DNA from: Porphyromonadaceae bacterium UBA7042 | GTDB lineage: Bacteria > Bacteroidota > Bacteroidia > Bacteroidales > Muribaculaceae | Direction of reading: 5' to 3' | Length of the DNA: 64,000 bases | NCBI GenBank assembly: GCA_002494015.1 | Contig: DLAR01000031.1 | Span: forward strand, 1 to 64,000 | Shown here: positions 9,499 through 17,187 of the stretch, one piece after another | Layout: every line of letters starts with the position of its first letter | Numbering within the stretch: position 1 is the first letter of the stretch | Made by a program: the position numbers and the translations under genes | Notes under the pieces: model-generated | What the model was told of the DNA's origin: nothing | The model's input: only the letters and a program-made list of their open reading frames with translations | Database searches by the model: none

Positions 9499-9917
9499 AG
9501 ATAATCAGATTTTGAGGTTATATTTTCGCGCAAAATTAGTCATTATCCCATATATTAGCAAATATAAAAGAGATATGGCTGTAGATGATGTCTCTATAGG
9601 TTCTAATTGTCAGACTGCCAATGGCTTTTTAGAGGTTGGAAATTATGTGGTTGCACGCCAAATGTTAATGTGTGCAGGTTTTTGAATACAATTTTTAACT
9701 GCAAATTAACATCTGGCATTTGTGCAAAAAATGGCTAACAAAATTTAGCTTAATTTTGCGTTTTGTTTTAATCGGCTGATTGATAGAAGTTTGTTGATGC
9801 GATTTTTTGCGCTTGTTACCCGAGGGGCTGATTGACAGTTGTTGTGATTTTTTCAATTGGTTCAAAATGACTATATTTGAACTCAGAAAAACAAAATACT
9901 GAAAAAATCTTAAAAAC
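9499..9917. other. 419-base divergent intergenic region with a long imperfect hairpin
   Basis: AT-rich spacer between the divergent GH97 and ndk genes. The GH97 promoter lies at its left end. At 9651-9727 is a long imperfect hairpin: TTGCAC, GCCAAATGTTAAT and TGCAG on the left pair with CTGCA, ATTAACATCTGGC and GTGCAA on the right around a 21-base loop. A TAATTTTG box at 9751-9758 could serve ndk, but no TTG lies at the right spacing. No open frame of interest was seen. Confidence 0.5.
9531..9561 (-). promoter_or_regulatory. promoter of the GH97 gene
   Basis: Minus strand TTG (9561-9559), 20 bases, TAATTTTG (9538-9531): a full match to the Bacteroidetes -33/-7 consensus. It predicts a transcript starting about 30 bases ahead of the GH97 ATG. 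Confidence 0.65.
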
Positions 9918-10379
9918 ATGGAACAGACTCTTGTCATTTTCAAGCCATCGGCTGTCGGGCGCAATCTCGTAGGCCAAGTTTTGGCGCGTTTTGAGCAAAA
10001 AGGACTCATCATCGCGGGCTTGAAAATGATGCAACTCTCCGAAGAGATTCTGCGTGAGCATTATGCCCACCTTGTTAATCGTCCTTTCTTTCACGAGATA
10101 CTCGACTCGATGACAGCGACCCCGGTTATTGTGCTCTGCCTTCGCGGAGTTGATGCCATCGATGTAGTGCGTCTCATGACCGGTTCAACCAACGGCCGTC
10201 AGGCTGCCCCCGGAACAATTCGCGGTGATTTCGCGATGAGTAATCAGGAAAACATAGTCCACGCCTCCTCGTCGCCCGAAGATGCCGTAGTCGAAATCAA
10301 GCGTTTCTTCCGTGATGAAGAACTGTTTGATTACACGCCTGTTACAATGAAATTTATTAACGGCCCGTCAGAAAAATAG
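9918..10379 (+). CDS. ndk: nucleoside diphosphate kinase
   Basis: 153 residues, the normal length for Ndk, which exchanges the terminal phosphate between nucleoside tri- and diphosphates through a phosphohistidine. The start is LVIFKPSAVGRNLVG (nucleotide-binding Lys9), the middle has RLMTGSTNG, and the active-site segment NIVHASSSPEDA gives His115 as the phosphorylated residue. Cytosolic housekeeping enzyme of nucleotide metabolism. The ATG at 9918 is the only start that keeps the beta-1 strand. The M23 gene follows after 62 bases with no obvious terminator between. Confidence 0.95.
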   Translation: MEQTLVIFKPSAVGRNLVGQVLARFEQKGLIIAGLKMMQLSEEILREHYAHLVNRPFFHEILDSMTATPVIVLCLRGVDAIDVVRLMTGSTNGRQAAPGTIRGDFAMSNQENIVHASSSPEDAVVEIKRFFRDEELFDYTPVTMKFINGPSEK

Positions 10380-10441
10380 CATTGTAACCCAGCTCCTCAG
10401 CCAATAATTGTCAGTCATCTCTTGCCTTAACCCTCTAAACA

Positions 10442-11284
10442 ATGAAGTTGTTCAAAAAATTAACCATAGCATTAACCCTCATTACAGCCGTCACTTCAGC
10501 TTCGCAAGCTCAGCGCCGACTTCCTGAATCCCATCAGGAACAGCATAACTCCCTCCTCGCCAACCAGCTCCCCGCAACTTCGCCCTTCAAGTTTGAGAAC
10601 AATGACCGTCTCATGCAGGAAGTGCGCGACCGTGAACGCGAATCAATGATTGACAGCGACGTTTTCACCCAGTTCTGGAACAGCCAGAGCGTGAACCCCT
10701 ACGGAAACGCCGTCGTTATACCTGACCACAAAAATATTGACGTGTCAGAGTTTCACATCCCTGTCCCCGGACGAGTGACTTCAGGCTATGGTTACCGCCC
10801 CCGTTTCCGCCGTGTGCACAAGGGAATCGACCTCAATCTCGCAGTGGGTGACACTGTCCGCGCCGCATTCTCGGGCAAGGTGCGCCTCACAAGATATGAG
10901 CGCAAAGGGTACGGTTATTACGTCGTCCTCCGCCACGAAAACGGAATGGAAACTGTCTATGGCCATCTCAGCCGTTTTCTCGTGAAACCTGACCAGTATG
11001 TGCGCGCCGGCGAGCCTATCGCCCTCGGTGGAAACACAGGCCGCAGCACCGGCCCCCACCTCCATTTCGAGACCCGCTATCTCGGAATTCCCATCAATCC
11101 GGCAGCTATTATCGACTTTGAAAACAAAGTCCCCCACAAAGATATTTTCGCATTTGACAAGAAGACCTACGGCAAGTCACAGAACTACGCTCCCTCAAAG
11201 GCAAAGCGTAAATCCTATGCCTTCAAGTCGCGCACGTTAAAGAAAAAATCTACGGCACGTCGCAAGACTACTGCTAAAAAGTAA
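10442..11284 (+). CDS. M23 family (LytM-type) metallopeptidase
   Basis: 280 residues with a signal peptide (1 to about 23). The M23 domain spans about 105-225, with zinc ligands HKGID (His126, Asp130), YGHLS (His175) and GPHLHFE (His206 and His208): the full catalytic set of a lysostaphin-type endopeptidase that cuts peptidoglycan cross-bridges. The last roughly 45 residues are very rich in Lys, Arg and Ser (KKKSTARRKTTAKK), probably binding anionic wall polymers or nucleic acid. It acts in the periplasm, in cell-wall remodelling. Downstream is a bidirectional hairpin at 11395-11424. Confidence 0.88.
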   Translation: MKLFKKLTIALTLITAVTSASQAQRRLPESHQEQHNSLLANQLPATSPFKFENNDRLMQEVRDRERESMIDSDVFTQFWNSQSVNPYGNAVVIPDHKNIDVSEFHIPVPGRVTSGYGYRPRFRRVHKGIDLNLAVGDTVRAAFSGKVRLTRYERKGYGYYVVLRHENGMETVYGHLSRFLVKPDQYVRAGEPIALGGNTGRSTGPHLHFETRYLGIPINPAAIIDFENKVPHKDIFAFDKKTYGKSQNYAPSKAKRKSYAFKSRTLKKKSTARRKTTAKK

Positions 11285-11394
11285 AGAAGCGGCTTCGCCC
11301 CCTATGCCTCTCGCGAGGATAATTTAACCAATCTGCAATCTCAGGAATTTACATTTTTAAGGTATCGACGGTGATACCTGTATGGAAAAGTAAC

Positions 11395-11424
11395 AATGCC
11401 CGGTTCAGTGATGAGCCGGGCATT
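11395..11424. terminator. bidirectional terminator hairpin
   Basis: Arms AATGCCCGGTTC (11395-11406) and GAGCCGGGCATT (11413-11424), one G-T pair, six-base loop. It lies between the convergent M23 and acyl-CoA synthetase genes and can serve both. T-tracts are weak. Confidence 0.6.
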
Positions 11425-11475
11425 GAATTTAAAAGGCTGTTATGAAACACCCTCTAAACGACCTCTAAATTGGGG

Positions 11476-13152
11476 TCAGTCTTTGAAGGAGTTCTGATAG
11501 AGATAGCGCTTGATTGAGCGTTTGGGTGTCTTTTCAAATTCTTCGTCGTAGATTTTAACCTGACGCACCTGTGAGTAGGCGGGGAGGTCACGGTTGAGCT
11601 GGGCGATGTTGTCATCCATGACGTGCTCGATTTCCGTGCCTGACAGACCTTGGGCCGAGGCGTTTTCAAGGTCGGGATAGATAAGGGCGACCAGTTTGCC
11701 GCCGCCGCCGTCGACGACTATCGACTCGCTGACATAGGGCATGTTGTTGAGCTTTTCCTCGATTTCCTCAGGGAAGATGTTCTGTCCCGAGGGTCCGAGA
11801 ATCATGTTTTTGTCACGTCCGCGGATATAAAGAAACCCGTCGTTGTCGAGGGTGCAGATGTCGCCGGTGCTCATCCATCCGTCGGAGGTAAATATCGCCT
11901 TTGTCGCATCCTCGTTTTTGTAATATCCTTTCATGACGTTGGCGCCGCGCACATAGAGCACGCCGGGAACCGTTGCCGGGTCGGGCGAGTCGATGTGCAG
12001 TTCCATGCGGTCGACGCAGCGCCCGCAGGATGCCGGGCGAGTCTCGTTCCACGGCGCGTAGGCAATCAGCGGCGCACACTCGGTCATGCCGTAACCCACG
12101 GTGAACTGGAACCCGATTTTGCGCAGAAATGTCTCTACTTCCTTGTTGAGTCCAGCTCCCCCGATGATGATTTCCTCTACATTGCCCCCGAAGGTGGCGG
12201 TCAGGCTGTTTTTGATTTTGGACATCAGGCGCTCGTCGACAAACGGCACATGCATCAGCAGTTTCATCAGCGGTTTTTCAAGAAGCGGGAACACGCGTGT
12301 CTTGATGATTTTTTCGATAATGAGCGGGACGGTTACGATGATGCGCGGCTTTACTTGGGCAAATGCCTCCATGATTATGCGCGGGGATGGGGTGCGCGTC
12401 AGGAAGTTTATGTGGCTTCCCGAGCAGAACGGGTGAATCAGGTCGATGGTGAGGCCATACATGTGGGCCAGCGGGAGCATCATCACCACGCCGTCACCCT
12501 CGGGGTGGGGCAGGTAGTCGCGGCAATACTGGAGGTTGGACCACAGGTTGCCGTAGGTCAGCATTACGCCCTTGGAGAATCCGGTCGACCCCGACGTGTA
12601 GCTGATGAGCGCAAGCTCGTCGGTGGTGTCTTGGTGGTAGACAACATCGGCGGGTGTAAAACGGTCGGGATATTTTTTCCCGAAAAGCTCGTTGAGGTGG
12701 GCGCGAGCGTTTTCAAGGCTTTTGTCATTGCTTTGCAGCAGCGAGAAATCCTTGATGTTTATTGACCCGATGAGATTGGACATCAGTGCCGGGTCGAGAT
12801 TTTCCCAGATGGAGTCGTCGACAAAGAGAAGTCGAGCCTCGCTATGGTTGACGAGATGGTGGATGTTGTCGGCCTTGAACTCGTGGAGAATCGGCACGAT
12901 TACAGCACCATAGGTCACTGACGCGAAGAAAGCCACCGCCCATGATGATGAATTTTTGCCGCACAGGGCGATGCGGTCTCCTTTTTTTATACCGGTCTGC
13001 TCGAAAAGTATGTGCAGTTTGGCTATTTTGCGGGCCACATCCTTGTAGAGCGACGATGTCCCGTGGAAGTCAGTCAGTGCCGGGCGTTCCCAGTTGTCAC
13101 GCACTGCATCCTGAATGTATATGTTCAGATGGTCATGTCTTTTCGTCATCAT
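11476..13152 (-). CDS. long-chain acyl-CoA synthetase (AMP-binding enzyme)
   Basis: 558 residues of the adenylate-forming superfamily. It activates a fatty acid with ATP, then transfers it to CoA. Visible core motifs are the P-loop ISYTSGSTGFSKGVM, VGYGMTECAPLIAY (A5 motif), MSTGDICTLDNDGFLYIRGRDKN (A7/A8 region) and the A10 lysine region KTPKRSIKRYLY near the C-terminus. Cytosolic or membrane-associated, supplying acyl-CoA for lipid synthesis or recycling. The exact substrate is not readable. Two adjacent ATGs (13152, 13149) could each serve as the start. It appears to be a single-gene unit. Confidence 0.88.
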   Translation of the reverse strand: MMTKRHDHLNIYIQDAVRDNWERPALTDFHGTSSLYKDVARKIAKLHILFEQTGIKKGDRIALCGKNSSSWAVAFFASVTYGAVIVPILHEFKADNIHHLVNHSEARLLFVDDSIWENLDPALMSNLIGSINIKDFSLLQSNDKSLENARAHLNELFGKKYPDRFTPADVVYHQDTTDELALISYTSGSTGFSKGVMLTYGNLWSNLQYCRDYLPHPEGDGVVMMLPLAHMYGLTIDLIHPFCSGSHINFLTRTPSPRIIMEAFAQVKPRIIVTVPLIIEKIIKTRVFPLLEKPLMKLLMHVPFVDERLMSKIKNSLTATFGGNVEEIIIGGAGLNKEVETFLRKIGFQFTVGYGMTECAPLIAYAPWNETRPASCGRCVDRMELHIDSPDPATVPGVLYVRGANVMKGYYKNEDATKAIFTSDGWMSTGDICTLDNDGFLYIRGRDKNMILGPSGQNIFPEEIEEKLNNMPYVSESIVVDGGGGKLVALIYPDLENASAQGLSGTEIEHVMDDNIAQLNRDLPAYSQVRQVKIYDEEFEKTPKRSIKRYLYQNSFKD

Positions 13153-13273
13153 TTTAAAATATAAGAAATAAAAGATAAAATATAAAAAATGGCTTCCGCC
13201 GCGGTGTCGTGTCGCAATTCACACCTGCATCTGTTATATTTTATTTTTTCGTTGTCATTTGTTTAAACGCAAT

Positions 13274-13321
13274 GCAAGTCCCGAAACAGCACGGCTCATT
13301 GCGGCTTGTTACGGGACTTGC
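13274..13321. terminator. hairpin terminator downstream of rpmE2
   Basis: Arms GCAAGTCCCG (13274-13283) and CGGGACTTGC (13312-13321) pair perfectly, with extra pairing inside. It lies 30 bases past the stop of the ribosomal protein gene on the minus strand. Confidence 0.6.
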
Positions 13322-13350
13322 TATGTGGTTGAGCTGTAAGAAACAGCTTT

Positions 13351-13605
13351 TTATTTCTTCTTGCGGTTGCCGTAGCGGCTCATGAACTTGTCTACGCGGC
13401 CTGCGGTGTCGACGAGTTTCTGCTTGCCGGTGAAGAAGGGGTGTGACGAGCTTGTGATTTCAAGCTTTACAAGGGGATAGGTCACGCCGTCAACTTCGAT
13501 TGTCTCACGAGAGGCCACAGTGGAGCGGGTGATGAAGATTTCATCATTTGACATGTCTTTGAAAACAACTTCGCGGTAATCGGAAGGATGGATGTCTTTT
13601 TTCAT
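13351..13605 (-). CDS. rpmE2: 50S ribosomal protein L31 type B
   Basis: 84 residues. It begins [19 protein letters not shown] and has the L31 core [31 protein letters not shown]. The zinc-binding cysteines of type A L31 are absent, so this is the zinc-independent type B paralogue. It is a component of the large ribosomal subunit at the intersubunit bridge. A strong promoter (13680-13710) gives it a leader of about 70 bases, room for autoregulation. It stands alone between two hairpins. Confidence 0.95.
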   Translation of the reverse strand: MKKDIHPSDYREVVFKDMSNDEIFITRSTVASRETIEVDGVTYPLVKLEITSSSHPFFTGKQKLVDTAGRVDKFMSRYGNRKKK

Positions 13606-13679
13606 TGCTATATTGTTTTTTTATTTTTCAACGAAGAGTTTGTGCGCTGGTAAGGCGTCATGTTCTCGTAATGGCGCGG

Positions 13680-13710
13680 CAAAGTTAGTGAATTTTCTCC
13701 ACTTGGCCAA
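13680..13710 (-). promoter_or_regulatory. promoter of rpmE2
   Basis: Minus strand TTG (13710-13708), 20 bases, TAACTTTG (13687-13680). Full Bacteroidetes consensus. Predicted start about 70 bases before the ATG. Confidence 0.65.
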
Positions 13711-13741
13711 GTTTTTGCCTGATAAAAAAGAAAAAATAAGT

Positions 13742-13773
13742 AAGAGAATTGGCTGGCAAGAGAATTGGCTGGC
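13742..13773. repeat. perfect 16-base tandem duplication
   Basis: AAGAGAATTGGCTGGC occurs at 13742-13757 and again at 13758-13773. It sits in the gap between rpmE2 and the AT-rich restriction-modification pair, close to where base composition changes, and may be a scar of insertion or slippage. Confidence 0.8.
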
Positions 13774-13869
13774 TTTCCGCATCACGCCCTAGACACATAC
13801 CTGCCAAAGCTCGTAAGAGCCGAGCAACGTGTGGCTATCTGTGAGCCGCTCGAAGACCCATAATTGAAC

Positions 13870-14592
13870 TTAGCTATCCTTTTTTTCTTTAGATAAAGCC
13901 TCCCTAATCAAACCTTTAATAAAATCCTCGGCTTGGTTTTGGCCGATGGCTTCTATTAAGTTATTATAGTCCTCTACTTCATTTCCGGTAAAGCTGAGTA
14001 TTATGCGTCTCTCTTGGTTGCCTGAAATATGTGTATAGTTTTCTGGGAAAGCCCAAAAACATCCTAAACAAAAGGCAGGGTTCTTACTTTCCCAATTGGG
14101 ACAATGCTCACATGACCAAGATTTTGCTCTATTTGCAGAAGGACAAAGTAGCATAAAGAAGCTAGTATCTTTGCCCTGTTCGCCTGCTATTTCGTATGGT
14201 ATTCTGTGATCAACCTGAAGAAGCGAAGGGTCTATAGACTCTTGATAAATGAAGCATATTGCACCATATTCTTCAATTAATGCCTTTTTTAGAGCTTTTG
14301 ATAGCGCAGTTCTTCCTGCACTTTTAGACATCTTATCTCTATACTTCTCATAATTTCCCAAACGATAGGCGGCAATGGTTCGTCCGTCAGAATCTTTTGT
14401 ACGAAAAGTTTCTATTGGAATGCCTTGTTCGCGCACATCGCGAACTGCTCGAGGAGGATGATTATAGCCATAAATTGCTTTAATCTCCTCTGAGGTTATA
14501 CTGCCGTTCTTTAATATATGAGCTATAATTGTTGCAGGTCGCTTTGCTGTTACTGAAAGAAGTTTCTTTTTAAATTCTTCTGAAATTACCAT
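13870..14592 (-). CDS. HNH endonuclease, putative type II restriction enzyme
   Basis: 240 residues. Residues about 1-80 look like a winged-helix DNA-binding part (ITSEEIKAIYGYNHPPRAVRDV). Residues about 124-180 form an HNH/beta-beta-alpha-metal nuclease: QVDHRIPYEIAG gives Asp128-His129, and MLLCPSANRAKSW gives the Asn/Lys region. Four cysteines (161, 164, 175, 178, as CEHC and CLGC) make a structural zinc site. It follows the adenine methyltransferase by five bases in one operon, the usual arrangement for a modification/restriction pair. The recognition sequence is not readable. Both genes are clearly more AT-rich than their neighbours, suggesting horizontal acquisition. Confidence 0.78.
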   Translation of the reverse strand: MVISEEFKKKLLSVTAKRPATIIAHILKNGSITSEEIKAIYGYNHPPRAVRDVREQGIPIETFRTKDSDGRTIAAYRLGNYEKYRDKMSKSAGRTALSKALKKALIEEYGAICFIYQESIDPSLLQVDHRIPYEIAGEQGKDTSFFMLLCPSANRAKSWSCEHCPNWESKNPAFCLGCFWAFPENYTHISGNQERRIILSFTGNEVEDYNNLIEAIGQNQAEDFIKGLIREALSKEKKDS

Positions 14593-14597
14593 CGCAT

Positions 14598-15509
14598 TTA
14601 TACAAATTTAAGTTCAGATTGATAACATGCTTCTTTATCAAGTTTTACGTTATCTAACAGATTCGGAGTAACATAAAGAGCCTCGATTGTCTCAATTCTT
14701 TTACCTAAATAAAGTGCTTGAGTTGAAAGTCCAGCGTTTAGGTTAATCTTTATAAGATTCAATTCAGAAGGAAGGTCTGCTCCATAAGTTTTATCACCAA
14801 GAGCTCCGTCATAGCTAATTAAGAAATCAATATTTCTTTTACATAATTCTTCAATAGCCAAAACAAATTCTTCATAACTTAACCCTGCGATATAACGATG
14901 ATCTCGGACATTGGAAACTCCCTGATAAGGAGGATCCATATATATAATATCCCCCGTTTTAGCCATTTCTAATATTTCCCGGAAATCTTTTGAATAAAAA
15001 CGTGTTTTGCCATTTAGCAATAAAGAAATACCATAAATATTATTTCTCATGGTTTGTGGAGAGGTCCCATTTCTTCTTTTATCAGGGGATTGGTTAAATC
15101 CTCCCTCTGCATTATAGCGCACAGACCCTTTGACACAACGCGCTAAAAGATATAACATATAAGAAGCTTTTCTTTCGCCGTTATTGAAGTCATCTCGAAC
15201 CTTATAAAAATGAGCTTCAGAACCACCATTAAAAGTGAACTGTTCCTGCCATACTTCAGTATATGCATCAATTAATACGTTAGGACTTTCTGTAGCAGAC
15301 TGTATAACAGAGATAATGTCAGGATTTAAATCATTTATGATAAATTCTTTTGCCCTTTGTTGATAAGCGGTAGCAATAGAAATAGCGGCCATACCTGAGA
15401 ATGGCTCAATCAATCTATTGAATTTCTTTGGGATGTACTGAAGAATCTGAGGGGCTAGTTTTCGTTTAGAACCCTGATATTGAACTATATGCGGAACTGA
15501 CAATTTCAT
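14598..15509 (-). CDS. D12-class adenine-specific DNA methyltransferase
   Basis: 303 residues from the ATG at 15509. It transfers a methyl group from S-adenosylmethionine to the N6 of adenine. The N-terminus IVQYQGSKRKLAPQIL matches the D12 opening, IEPFSGMAAISI is the SAM-binding FxG motif, and IIYMDPPYQG (DPPY at 192-195) is the catalytic motif of N6-adenine enzymes. A longer reading back to 15566 would run through its promoter and into the terminal repeat of an insertion-sequence relic, so it is rejected. A promoter box lies four bases before the ATG, implying an almost leaderless transcript. It protects the host from the downstream HNH nuclease. Confidence 0.88.
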   Translation of the reverse strand: MKLSVPHIVQYQGSKRKLAPQILQYIPKKFNRLIEPFSGMAAISIATAYQQRAKEFIINDLNPDIISVIQSATESPNVLIDAYTEVWQEQFTFNGGSEAHFYKVRDDFNNGERKASYMLYLLARCVKGSVRYNAEGGFNQSPDKRRNGTSPQTMRNNIYGISLLLNGKTRFYSKDFREILEMAKTGDIIYMDPPYQGVSNVRDHRYIAGLSYEEFVLAIEELCKRNIDFLISYDGALGDKTYGADLPSELNLIKINLNAGLSTQALYLGKRIETIEALYVTPNLLDNVKLDKEACYQSELKFV

Positions 15510-15513
15510 ATCG

Positions 15514-15544
15514 CAAATATACGACTTATTTTTAAATAACACAA
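15514..15544 (-). promoter_or_regulatory. promoter of the restriction-modification operon, near-leaderless
   Basis: Minus strand TTG (15544-15542), 20 bases, TATATTTG (15521-15514). The ATG follows after only four bases, so with the usual box-to-start spacing the leader would be about one base. Confidence 0.65.
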
Positions 15545-15563
15545 GAAGCCAATCCCACGGATG

Positions 15564-15982
15564 CACGAGTGTCGCATCTTAATTTTTTACAACGTCAAAA
15601 CTTTTTAATGCATAAAGTAGGCAGTCATTGTTCCATCCCGCATTCTTTCTATGTCCTTTGACACCCATTGATGACACTTTTGCGTTCCTGATAATGTTCA
15701 GTCCAATTCGGTTGGGCAGATGAAGAAATTTCTCAAGCCAGTCAATCTTGCATTACCGTAGTCCTCGATTTCGTTCCATCCCTCGACTCAGCAGATAACT
15801 GCGCAAAGCGATATGAACAGGATAGCATCAAGGCTGTGTTTCTGTGTGCGTTCCACGCGTGGGTTACTGATGGAAGAGAAAAATCTATGGGAGAGTTGGA
15901 AAGTATCATACACTATGAACGACTGTCAGCCTATTTATATTGGTAAACTGCCGTTAAGTTTATTTAAGATGCGTCTGCCCTG
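15564..15982 (-). mobile_element. decayed ISAs1-family insertion sequence relic
   Basis: Minus strand from about 15913 to the stop at 15579 encodes pieces of an ISAs1-type transposase. The N-terminal part reads ISNPRVERTQKHSLDAILF, then SLCAVIC, an in-frame TGA, EGWNEIEDYGNA, and after a frameshift KIDWLEKFLHLPN. An internal deletion joins this directly to a C-terminal part (RIGLNIIRNAKVSSMGVKGH). The catalytic middle is gone. Imperfect 19-base terminal inverted repeats remain (14 of 19 identical): 15564-15582 on the plus strand and 15982-15964 on the minus strand, sharing CGCATCTTAA. No target duplication is evident. The relic abuts the restriction-modification pair. Confidence 0.8.
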
Positions 15983-16040
15983 TAAAACCCCGGTTTTGTC
16001 CCGAGTAATATTTAATCCGTAAGTATTATTCTTTGAATAG

Positions 16041-16190
16041 CCGGGGGTTGCAGTTTCGCAACCCCCGGAAACATGTCATCGAGTAAATAAAATCTGTAAA
16101 GATTTTTCAATCACCCGCATCAAGAAAAATCTTTACAGATTTTATGTTTAATTCGTTAATTTACCGTAGGTTGCCTTGCGCAACCTACGG
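16041..16190. repeat. triple-hairpin palindromic array
   Basis: Three perfect hairpins in 150 bases. First: CCGGGGGTTGC (16041-16051) with its complement (16058-16068). Second: a 22-bp stem (16087-16108 with 16124-16145) around a 15-base loop. Third: CCGTAGGTTGC (16164-16174) with its complement (16180-16190). The outer two share the ends CCG and GGTTGC. Looser pairing continues to 16279 (GCGTGGC, 16249-16255, with GCCACGC, 16273-16279). It fills the gap between the IS relic and the next gene. No coding sequence is seen. It may be a REP-like or miniature mobile element. Confidence 0.8.
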
Positions 16191-16316
16191 CTGTTCAAGG
16201 AGGCAATATTGTCAGATTGCTATTGCGCCGCACAGTCGCTAAACCCCGGCGTGGCTAAGTTAGAGCCATTGCGCCACGCTGTACCGCACTGCTGTTTATT
16301 TGTTACCTGTCATCTG

Positions 16317-17069
16317 TTAAAAGATGTATCCGACTGTGGCGAAGAAGTTGAAGTTGTGGCAGGTGGGTTTGCTGATGCCGTAGGTCTTGGCGATGTTTTT
16401 GAACCCGGCCTGAGTGCGCACCCCGACGGTCACCCGGTTATAGAATGTCAGGCCCGTCGCGATGTGCAGGCCGATGTCAGAGCGGTGGTATGAGTTGATG
16501 AAACTGCCCGAGTTGTTGAAGTATCCGGTCTTGGCAGTGCTCCCGTCGAGAATGAGCTGGCCCAAGTCGTTGATACTGGCGGTGTAGATGGTGGCGTTCT
16601 GTTTTCCTCCCGAGCCGTAGCTGTAATAGAGGCCGCAGTCCACATTCCATCTGACGCAGTCGGCGAGGTTGAAGTTGAACGAGGCATAAACCGGAATGTT
16701 GAAGTAGCGGAAACTGTTGCGCAGATACACGTCGCTCAGATGGCGGTCATCCTTGGCTGTGACGTTAAAGGTGATGCGCGTGGAGTTGAATGTCAGGTTG
16801 AGCTCTGTCCCGATGGCAAAAAAACGGTTGAAATTAAACTTGGCCCCGGCTCCGAAGCCTCCCGCGGCGCGCATCGACGAGTTGATGTCAGAAATCTCGG
16901 GGAAGATGTCGGTGTAGTTGTTGGTTACATAGCTCCCGCCGACGAGGGCGTGAACGTCAATTTCGATAAACCGGTCACTCTTGCCGGTGTCGATAAATGC
17001 CACGTCGGCGGCAGCGGCGGTCGTGATGCCGAGCAGCAGGGTCAATATTGCGGAGATACTTTTTTTCAT
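16317..17069 (-). CDS. outer-membrane beta-barrel (porin-like) protein
   Basis: About 250 residues from the ATG at 17069, where MKKSISAILTLLLGITTAAAA is a clear signal peptide. A longer reading would need a TTG two codons upstream. The body has alternating strands (GGFGAGAKFNFNRFFAIGTELNLTF, FNIPVYASFNFN, VGVRTQAGFKN) and ends in FFATVGYIF with a terminal Phe, as in Bam-inserted barrels of the PorT/outer-membrane beta-barrel type. It has its own promoter (17092-17121), and a terminator separates it from the fimbrial operon. Ligand unknown. Confidence 0.75.
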   Translation of the reverse strand: MKKSISAILTLLLGITTAAAADVAFIDTGKSDRFIEIDVHALVGGSYVTNNYTDIFPEISDINSSMRAAGGFGAGAKFNFNRFFAIGTELNLTFNSTRITFNVTAKDDRHLSDVYLRNSFRYFNIPVYASFNFNLADCVRWNVDCGLYYSYGSGGKQNATIYTASINDLGQLILDGSTAKTGYFNNSGSFINSYHRSDIGLHIATGLTFYNRVTVGVRTQAGFKNIAKTYGISKPTCHNFNFFATVGYIF

Positions 17070-17091
17070 AATCAATAGCGTTTAACGAGAC

Positions 17092-17121
17092 CAAAATTAA
17101 CCTAAAAAAACGAATCTGCAA
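17092..17121 (-). promoter_or_regulatory. promoter of the 16.3-kb barrel gene
   Basis: Minus strand TTG (17121-17119), 19 bases, TAATTTTG (17099-17092), about 20 bases ahead of the ATG. Confidence 0.55.
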
Positions 17122-17125
17122 AATG

Positions 17126-17168
17126 CAAAGCGGCTGTTGGGGCCAAATAGGCCAAAACAGCCGCTTTG
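17126..17168. terminator. terminator of the fimbrial operon
   Basis: CAAAGCGGCTGTT (17126-17138) pairs perfectly with 17156-17168, with an inner GGCC stem. It lies 20 bases past the stop of the last fimbrial gene. A short T-rich run follows on the minus strand. The barrel promoter lies just beyond, so the hairpin insulates the two units. Confidence 0.7.
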
Positions 17169-17187
17169 TGTTATGTAATCAATGTCA

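Noticed and set aside
11650..12765. 371-codon open frame antisense to the acyl-CoA synthetase gene
   Set aside because: It mirrors a GC-rich gene on the other strand, has no recognisable motif, and the minus-strand gene has all adenylate-forming motifs.
15509..15566. 19-codon upstream extension of the adenine methyltransferase
   Set aside because: It would read through a consensus promoter and into the terminal repeat of the IS relic. The family N-terminus begins at the ATG at 15509.
15813..16022. 69-codon plus-strand open frame between the methyltransferase and the barrel gene
   Set aside because: It is antisense to the recognisable ISAs1 transposase relic and runs past its terminal repeat. 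No homology seen.
16041..16190. Possible tRNA or structured RNA gene in the hairpin array
   Set aside because: No tRNA arm pattern or CCA end. Stems are separate simple hairpins.
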